NCBI GenBank assembly: GCA_022710245.1
Contig: JAKLHH010000466.1
Span: 1 to 6,328 of the forward strand
Reading direction: 5' to 3'
Length of the DNA: 6,328 nucleotides
Source of the DNA: Myxococcota bacterium
Lineage (GTDB): Bacteria > Myxococcota > Polyangia > GCA-2747355 > JAKLHH01
The notes under the pieces are model-generated. The model was not told the origin of the DNA and did not search any database. It saw only the letters and a program-made list of their open reading frames with translations. Each line of letters begins with the position of its first letter. The stretch's first letter is position 1. A program made the translations under genes and the position numbers. Below, piece by piece: positions 1 to 3,725 of this stretch.

Positions 1-1044
1 GACCGGGTAGGCCGCCGCCGCATGCTCCTCGCCGGCGCGGCGCTGATGATCCTCGCCGGGGTGGTCTTCGCCAGCACGCGCTCGTTCGTCCTGCTCCTCC
101 TCGCCGCGACGGTGGGGGTGATCAGCCCGAGCGGCAACGAGGTGGGCCCCTTCCTCGCCATCGAGCAGGCCGCGCTCGCCGGGGAGGTCGCCGCCGCGCG
201 GCGGACCCGCGTCTTCGCCTGGTACAACCTGGTCGGCTCGCTCGCCACCGCGCTCGGCGCGCTGGCGGGGGGCGGGCTCGCGGAGGCGCTGCAGCGCCAC
301 GGCCTGGCGGCGCTCGGCAGCTACCGCGTGGTGGTGATCGGCTACGCGGTGGTGGGCGCCCTGATGGTGCTGCTGGTCGCGCGGCTCTCGGCGGCCGTGG
401 AGCTCCCCGAGGCGCAGCGCGCCGGCGGACCGCCCGCCTGGTTCCGCGCCGACCTCGGGCTCGGCCCCTCGCGCCGGGCCGTGCTGCGCCTGGCGAGCCT
501 CTTCAGCCTCGACGCCCTCGCCGGCGGCTTCGTGGTGCAGGCCTTCGTCGCCTACTGGTTCCACCACCGCTTCGGCGTGGCGCCCGCGGCCCTCGGGGGC
601 ATCTTCTTCGGCGCCAACCTGCTGGCCGGCCTCTCGGCGCTGAGCGCGAGCTGGATCGCCGCGCGCCTCGGGCTCCTCCGCACCATGGTGCTGACCCACC
701 TCCCCTCGAACGTGCTGCTGCTGCTGGTGCCGCTGATGCCCACCCTGCCGCTCGCCATCACGATGCTGCTCGCGCGCTTCAGCATCTCGCAGATGGACGT
801 GCCGACGCGGCAGGCCTACACGATGGCGCTGGTGGCGCCGGCCGAGCGCTCGGCCGCCGCGGGCGTGACCGGCATCGCGCGCAGCGTCGGCGCCTCGCTC
901 TCGACGCTGGCGGCGGGGCCGCTCTATGCCTCGGCGGCGCTGGCCGGGCTCCCGTTCCTCCTCGCGGGCGGTCTCAAGATCGCCTACGACCTCCTCATCT
1001 GGCTCAGCTTCCGCGAGGTCGTGCTCCCCGAGGAGCAGGGCTGA
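1..1044 (+). CDS. MFS transporter, N-terminus cut by window edge
   Basis: This is a major facilitator superfamily inner-membrane transporter; its substrate cannot be told from the sequence. The frame is open from base 1, and the first residues read DRVGRRRMLL. That is the tail of MFS motif A (GxxxDRxGRR), which lies between helices 2 and 3, so the true start is upstream and roughly 60-80 residues are missing. The 347 visible residues hold about ten hydrophobic segments, at roughly 8-26, 28-45, 74-96, 106-128, 163-190, 197-220, 227-245, 247-265, 285-305 and 312-335. This fits helices 3-12 of a 12-helix carrier, with a longer loop at about 129-160 between the two halves. The stretch SPSGNEVGPF after helix 4 is striking but I cannot link it to a named subfamily. 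The ATG at base 22 is an internal Met, not a start. The TGA stop lies 3 bp from the stop of the convergent esterase gene. Confidence 0.88.
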   Translation, partial: DRVGRRRMLLAGAALMILAGVVFASTRSFVLLLLAATVGVISPSGNEVGPFLAIEQAALAGEVAAARRTRVFAWYNLVGSLATALGALAGGGLAEALQRHGLAALGSYRVVVIGYAVVGALMVLLVARLSAAVELPEAQRAGGPPAWFRADLGLGPSRRAVLRLASLFSLDALAGGFVVQAFVAYWFHHRFGVAPAALGGIFFGANLLAGLSALSASWIAARLGLLRTMVLTHLPSNVLLLLVPLMPTLPLAITMLLARFSISQMDVPTRQAYTMALVAPAERSAAAGVTGIARSVGASLSTLAAGPLYASAALAGLPFLLAGGLKIAYDLLIWLSFREVVLPEEQG

Positions 1045-1047
1045 GGG

Positions 1048-2043
1048 TCACCAGCGGAGCAGGCCGCGCAGCAGCGGCGCGAGCCGCGTCGCCATCAGGC
1101 GCTGCGTGCGGGCGCTCGGGTGGCCGCTCGCGCCGAGGCCGTCCGCGGGGGCCTGCGGCGGCAGCTCGTGCAGGAGGAGCGGCGGCTCGCCGGCGCGACG
1201 GGCGCGCTCGAGGGCCCGCGCCAGGAAGCCGCGAGCCGTCTGCAGCGCGTCGCCCTCGAGCAGGGGGCCGAGGAGGCAGAGGATCGGCGCCGCCGGGTAC
1301 GCGGCGCGCACGCGCCTGAGCAGCCCGGCGTACGCGTCGACGAAGAGCGCCTCCGGCGGCGGTCCGCCCGGGGAGAGGTCGTTGGTGCCGAGGTTGACGA
1401 GGACGGCGTGAGGCACCCAGCGCGTGAAGTCCCAGCGGCTCGCGGCGCGCGCCGGCAGCGTGCGCTCGTAGAGGACCGGCATCGGCTCACCCGGCTCGCC
1501 GGCGTAGTTGCGGCAGACGCCGCGGCCCGACCAGGCGAGCGCGATGGGCTCGGCGCCGAGCGCCTCCGCGAGGAGCGCGCCGAAGGAGAGATCGAAGGCC
1601 TCGGTGGCGGGCGTGAAGGGCTCGTCCGCACTGGCCGCGAGCACGCCGAAGCCGGCCGTGATGGAGTCGCCGATCAGCTCGAGGCGCCGCGGCGCGGGGG
1701 GCGGCGGCGGCAGGAGCTCTCCGCCGGGCGCGAGCTCGACCCCGAGGAGCTGCGCCTCGCCGACCAGCGCCTCGGTGCGCTTGGTCAGGACGAGCTCGTG
1801 CGCGCCCTCGGCGAGGCCCTCGGCGAGCAGGTGGTGGGGCCCTCCCTCGGCGAGGAGCGGCGGGCGCGGCGCTCCGTCGAGGACGACGCGGAAGTGGTCA
1901 CCGCTCGCGCGCAGGCGGACGGCGATCGTCCGGCCCGAGAAGCGCAGGTGGACGGCGCAGCCCGGCCAGGCGAAGCGCGGCCCGGCCGGATCGTCGTGGT
2001 CGACGCGGCCGAGCAGGCGCGGGGCTCCTCGCTGAGTGGTCAC
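1048..2043 (-). CDS. CE2-like SGNH/GDSL carbohydrate acetylesterase
   Basis: This is a probable carbohydrate O-acetylesterase of 331 residues. Residues 11-105 look like the N-terminal beta-sandwich of family CE2 (GRVDHDDPAGPRFAWPG at 12-28). A Pro-rich linker (112-118) leads to an SGNH hydrolase fold with GDSIT at 125-129 (Ser127 nucleophile), WSGRG at 171-175, GTND at 219-222 (Asn221 oxyanion) and GHPS at 307-310 (His308). The Asp usually found 2-3 residues before the His is absent (Ala305, Ser306), so the enzyme may use a Ser-His dyad, as proposed for some CE2 members. No signal peptide is visible, suggesting cytoplasmic action or an unusual export route. The start is a GTG; an in-frame TAA lies only 9 nt upstream, so little other choice exists, and there is no Shine-Dalgarno sequence. 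The gene diverges from the GH26 mannanase. Known CE2 enzymes deacetylate xylan and glucomannan; a general SGNH esterase is the alternative. Confidence 0.85.
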   Translation of the reverse strand: MTTQRGAPRLLGRVDHDDPAGPRFAWPGCAVHLRFSGRTIAVRLRASGDHFRVVLDGAPRPPLLAEGGPHHLLAEGLAEGAHELVLTKRTEALVGEAQLLGVELAPGGELLPPPPPAPRRLELIGDSITAGFGVLAASADEPFTPATEAFDLSFGALLAEALGAEPIALAWSGRGVCRNYAGEPGEPMPVLYERTLPARAASRWDFTRWVPHAVLVNLGTNDLSPGGPPPEALFVDAYAGLLRRVRAAYPAAPILCLLGPLLEGDALQTARGFLARALERARRAGEPPLLLHELPPQAPADGLGASGHPSARTQRLMATRLAPLLRGLLRW

Positions 2044-2079
2044 CAGACGGTGTTACCGCCCGCCGCGGCCCGCGGTCAA
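2044..2079 (-). promoter_or_regulatory. Predicted promoter of the acetylesterase gene, leaderless
   Basis: Read on the minus strand, TTGACC (2079-2074) is followed after 18 bp by TAACAC (2055-2050), or after 17 bp by GTAACA. Six bases (CGTCTG) then precede the GTG start at 2043. The -35 is a near-consensus sigma70 hexamer; the -10 matches only partly. A transcript starting about 7 bases after the -10 would begin at or next to the start codon, giving a leaderless mRNA. This agrees with the lack of any Shine-Dalgarno sequence. The TAA of the -10 is also the in-frame stop just upstream of the gene. The prediction rests on motif and spacing only. Confidence 0.45.
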
Positions 2080-2091
2080 CCTCGCGGGCCG
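2066..2091. promoter_or_regulatory. Palindrome in divergent intergenic region, candidate operator
   Basis: Perfect 9-bp arms CGGCCCGCG (2066-2074) and CGCGGGCCG (2083-2091) flank an 8-base centre. The predicted minus-strand -35 of the esterase gene (2074-2079) lies in the centre, so a dimeric regulator bound here would be placed to block that promoter and could also affect the divergent mannanase gene. GC-rich DNA makes short GC-only palindromes fairly common by chance, so the location is stronger evidence than the sequence. Confidence 0.3.
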
Positions 2092-2152
2092 TCCGCGGCT
2101 GCCCCTTCCCAGAGCGCGCGGCCGGTGCGATCATGGAGCTGGTCGGCGCCGC

Positions 2153-2158
2153 GGAGGG
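2153..2158 (+). promoter_or_regulatory. Ribosome binding site of the GH26 gene
   Basis: GGAGGG lies 5 nt before the ATG at 2164. This sets the start at 2164 rather than the second in-frame ATG at 2173, which would be 14 nt away. It is the only clear Shine-Dalgarno sequence among the three starts visible in this window. A weak -10-like TGCGAT occurs upstream at 2126-2131, but I see no convincing -35 with it. Confidence 0.65.
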
Positions 2159-2163
2159 CCCGG

Positions 2164-3483
2164 ATGGAGTCGATGAGGATCACCTGGTGGTCGACGCTGC
2201 TCGCGCTCGCCGCGCTGCTGCTCCCGGCGGCGGGGCGCGGCGCGCCCTGTGACCCGGCCGCGACGCCGAAGGCGCGCCAGGTCCTCGAGTACCTCCAGGG
2301 GCTGCCGAAGCGCGCCGACCACCGCGTGCTCTCGGGCCAGAACGCGGGCCACGGCGCCGCGGTGGTCAGCGGCTACAAGCACTACGTGGGCGACCTGCAG
2401 AGCCAGACCGGCAAGTGGATCTCCATGCTCGGCGTCGACTACGGCTTCGACGCCGTCCCCGCCGACATCGCCGCCGCCAACGGCGTGATCAAGCAGCACT
2501 GGGCGGCGGGCGGCCTGGTGACGGTGAGCCTCCACTTCGCCAACCCCTTCACCGGCGGCGACAGCTGGGACCGGAGCGGGGTCGACCTCTCGCAGCTCGT
2601 CTCGTCGTCGACCGCGGCGGGGGCCAAGTGGCTCGACCGCCTGGAGAAGGTCGCGGCGGGGCTCGCCGAGCTGCGCGACGCGGGCATCGTGGTCCTCTGG
2701 CGCCCGCTGCACGAGATGAACGGCGACTGGTTCTGGTGGAGCGCGAAGGACGACGGCTTCGCGACGCAGGCCGAGTTCACCAAGGTCTGGCAGCACATGT
2801 TCGACCTCTTCACCAAGAGCAAGGGGCTGCACAACCTGCTCTGGGTCTACGCGCCGAACGCGCAGCTCGACGCCGGCGGGACCAAGCCGACGACCTACTA
2901 CTACCCGGGGCCCGGCATGGTCGACGTGGTGGGGCTCGACATCTACGTCGACGCGCTCAACGCCAACATCGACTCGAACGGGAGCTATACCTCGCTCACC
3001 GCCCTCGGCAAGCCCTTCGCCATCACCGAGTTCGGCCCCAAGACGGTGCTCGACGGGAGCTTCGACAACACGATCCTGATCCAGGGCCTCAAGAGCAACG
3101 CCCCGCTCGCCACCTACTGGCTGAGCTGGCACAGCGCGTCCGCTGGCAACGCGATGTGGTCGCTGGTCGACAACCAGAACGCGTCCGCGGTGCTCGCGGA
3201 CGCCTGGGTGGTGAGCCGGGACCAGATCGCCGGCGGGCTGCCGCCGCTGCCGGGCGCGCCGGACGGCGGCGGCGCGGGCGCCGACGTGGGCCCGCAGCCG
3301 CCGGCGGGCGATGGCACGGTCACGCCGCCGCCCGACCGCAGCAACGCGCTCGGGCTCGGGGGTGGTTGCGTGGTGCCGCCCGCCTCCTCCGCCTCGTGGT
3401 CCTCGGTCGTCCTCGCCGCCCTCGCAGCGGCCGCGCTGGGCCTCCTCGCGGCGCTGGCGCGCCACCGCCGCGCCCGTCGCTGA
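2164..3483 (+). CDS. GH26 endo-beta-mannanase-like hydrolase, cell-surface anchored
   Basis: This is a secreted glycoside hydrolase of family 26, 439 residues, most likely cutting beta-1,4-mannan by a retaining mechanism. Residues 1-5 and the hydrophobic run 6-23 form a signal peptide with cleavage near 23-27. The catalytic (beta/alpha)8 domain covers about 32-350. It shows SLHFANP (122-128), RPLHEMNGDWFWW (180-192) with Glu184 as acid/base, GLDIY (257-261), and ITEFG (287-291) with Glu289 as nucleophile; all are GH26 hallmarks. A Pro/Gly/Asp linker (357-395) leads to a MYXO-CTERM-like tail with Cys402. The only cysteines are Cys29 and Cys402. The start is supported by GGAGGG 5 nt upstream; an open frame continues upstream only because GC-rich DNA lacks stops. 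It is divergent from the CE2-like acetylesterase, suggesting joint attack on acetylated mannan. GH26 also includes lichenases and beta-1,3-xylanases, so mannanase is the likeliest activity rather than a certain one. Confidence 0.92.
   Translation: MESMRITWWSTLLALAALLLPAAGRGAPCDPAATPKARQVLEYLQGLPKRADHRVLSGQNAGHGAAVVSGYKHYVGDLQSQTGKWISMLGVDYGFDAVPADIAAANGVIKQHWAAGGLVTVSLHFANPFTGGDSWDRSGVDLSQLVSSSTAAGAKWLDRLEKVAAGLAELRDAGIVVLWRPLHEMNGDWFWWSAKDDGFATQAEFTKVWQHMFDLFTKSKGLHNLLWVYAPNAQLDAGGTKPTTYYYPGPGMVDVVGLDIYVDALNANIDSNGSYTSLTALGKPFAITEFGPKTVLDGSFDNTILIQGLKSNAPLATYWLSWHSASAGNAMWSLVDNQNASAVLADAWVVSRDQIAGGLPPLPGAPDGGGAGADVGPQPPAGDGTVTPPPDRSNALGLGGGCVVPPASSASWSSVVLAALAAAALGLLAALARHRRARR
3349..3480 (+). 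other. MYXO-CTERM-like C-terminal sorting tail of the GH26 protein
   Basis: Residues 396-439 of the GH26 protein read as a tripartite sorting signal: a Gly-rich stretch ending in GGGC (Cys402, codon 3367-3369), a hydrophobic helix at about 411-431, and the basic end RHRRARR. This matches the MYXO-CTERM domain of Myxococcota, in which proteins are thought to be processed at the Cys by a CPBP-family intramembrane protease (myxosortase) and kept at the cell surface. It supports both a surface location and the phylum. Confidence 0.75.
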
Positions 3484-3495
3484 CCGACCCGGCCA

Positions 3496-3525
3496 AATGG
3501 ACGAGCGCGATTCCGCTCGTTCATT
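3496..3525 (+). terminator. Terminator-like hairpin after the GH26 gene
   Basis: Bases 3496-3507 pair with 3514-3525 to give a 12-bp stem with a single G·U pair and a 6-base loop (CGATTC). The hairpin starts 12 bases after the GH26 stop codon. The following bases (CAGGTTTGTTTG) are T-rich for this genome but do not form an unbroken T run, so termination may be partial. Its position directly after the stop supports a transcript-end role. Confidence 0.55.
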
Positions 3526-3576
3526 CAGGTTTGTTTGTGGACGGGTCGCGCCCGCTCCCCGTCGGGAAAGGCTACC

Positions 3577-3630
3577 AAATCACCGGTCACGATTCGTGGG
3601 TCAGTGTTCGAGAATCGTGACCGGTGATTT
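3577..3630. repeat. Perfect 19-bp inverted repeat with 16-base loop
   Basis: AAATCACCGGTCACGATTC at 3577-3595 is perfectly repeated in inverse at 3612-3630, with 16 bases between. Each arm contains the palindrome ACCGGT (3582-3587 and 3620-3625, 38 bp apart). It lies in the 241-bp gap between the GH26 gene and the lipoprotein gene, in a stretch less GC-rich than its surroundings. No T run follows it and no target-site duplication is evident at its edges. It could be a second terminator or RNA-stabilising hairpin, a paired operator, or a small palindromic repeat element of REPIN or MITE type. The sequence alone does not decide. Confidence 0.9.
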
Positions 3631-3712
3631 AGCGTCGCGGCGCCGCCCAGGTCGGACGGTCGGGCGAAGCTGCCGCGACCAACACAGACTGTTCGTCCGC
3701 ACGCCCCGGCCG

Positions 3713-3725
3713 TACGATGGTCGTA
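3713..3725 (+). promoter_or_regulatory. Predicted -10 element of the lipoprotein gene, leaderless start
   Basis: TACGAT (3713-3718) fits the TAnnnT pattern of -10 elements in GC-rich bacteria. It is followed by 6 bases and then the ATG at 3725, so transcription would begin at about the start codon. No Shine-Dalgarno sequence is present. TACGA/TCGTA (3713-3717 and 3721-3725) also form a small inverted repeat around TGG. No convincing -35 is seen at 16-18 bp, so an activator or another sigma factor may be needed. Confidence 0.35.

Noticed and set aside
1022..1037. Short hairpin TGCTCC/GGAGCA at the end of the MFS gene as a terminator
   Set aside because: It lies within the coding sequence, has only a 6-bp stem, and no T run follows.
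1120..2163. Long open plus-strand frame upstream of, and continuous with, the GH26 gene
   Set aside because: It is antisense to the CE2-like esterase, has low-complexity Arg/Glu/Ala-rich translation, and precedes a good signal peptide with its own ribosome binding site. It reflects the rarity of stops in GC-rich DNA.
2131..3465. 444-codon minus-strand open frame opposite the GH26 gene
   Set aside because: Arg/Val/Ala-rich translation with no recognisable domain; it lies wholly opposite a GH26 domain with intact catalytic motifs.
3577..3630. The 19-bp inverted repeat as a transposon or CRISPR unit
   Set aside because: No transposase gene, no repeated array and no flanking target duplication is visible in the window. 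A dispersed palindromic element remains possible only if other copies exist elsewhere in the genome.
3311..3724. Upstream extension of the lipoprotein reading frame
   Set aside because: It would overlap the end of the GH26 gene and translate both intergenic hairpins, and it would bury the lipoprotein signal peptide inside the protein.
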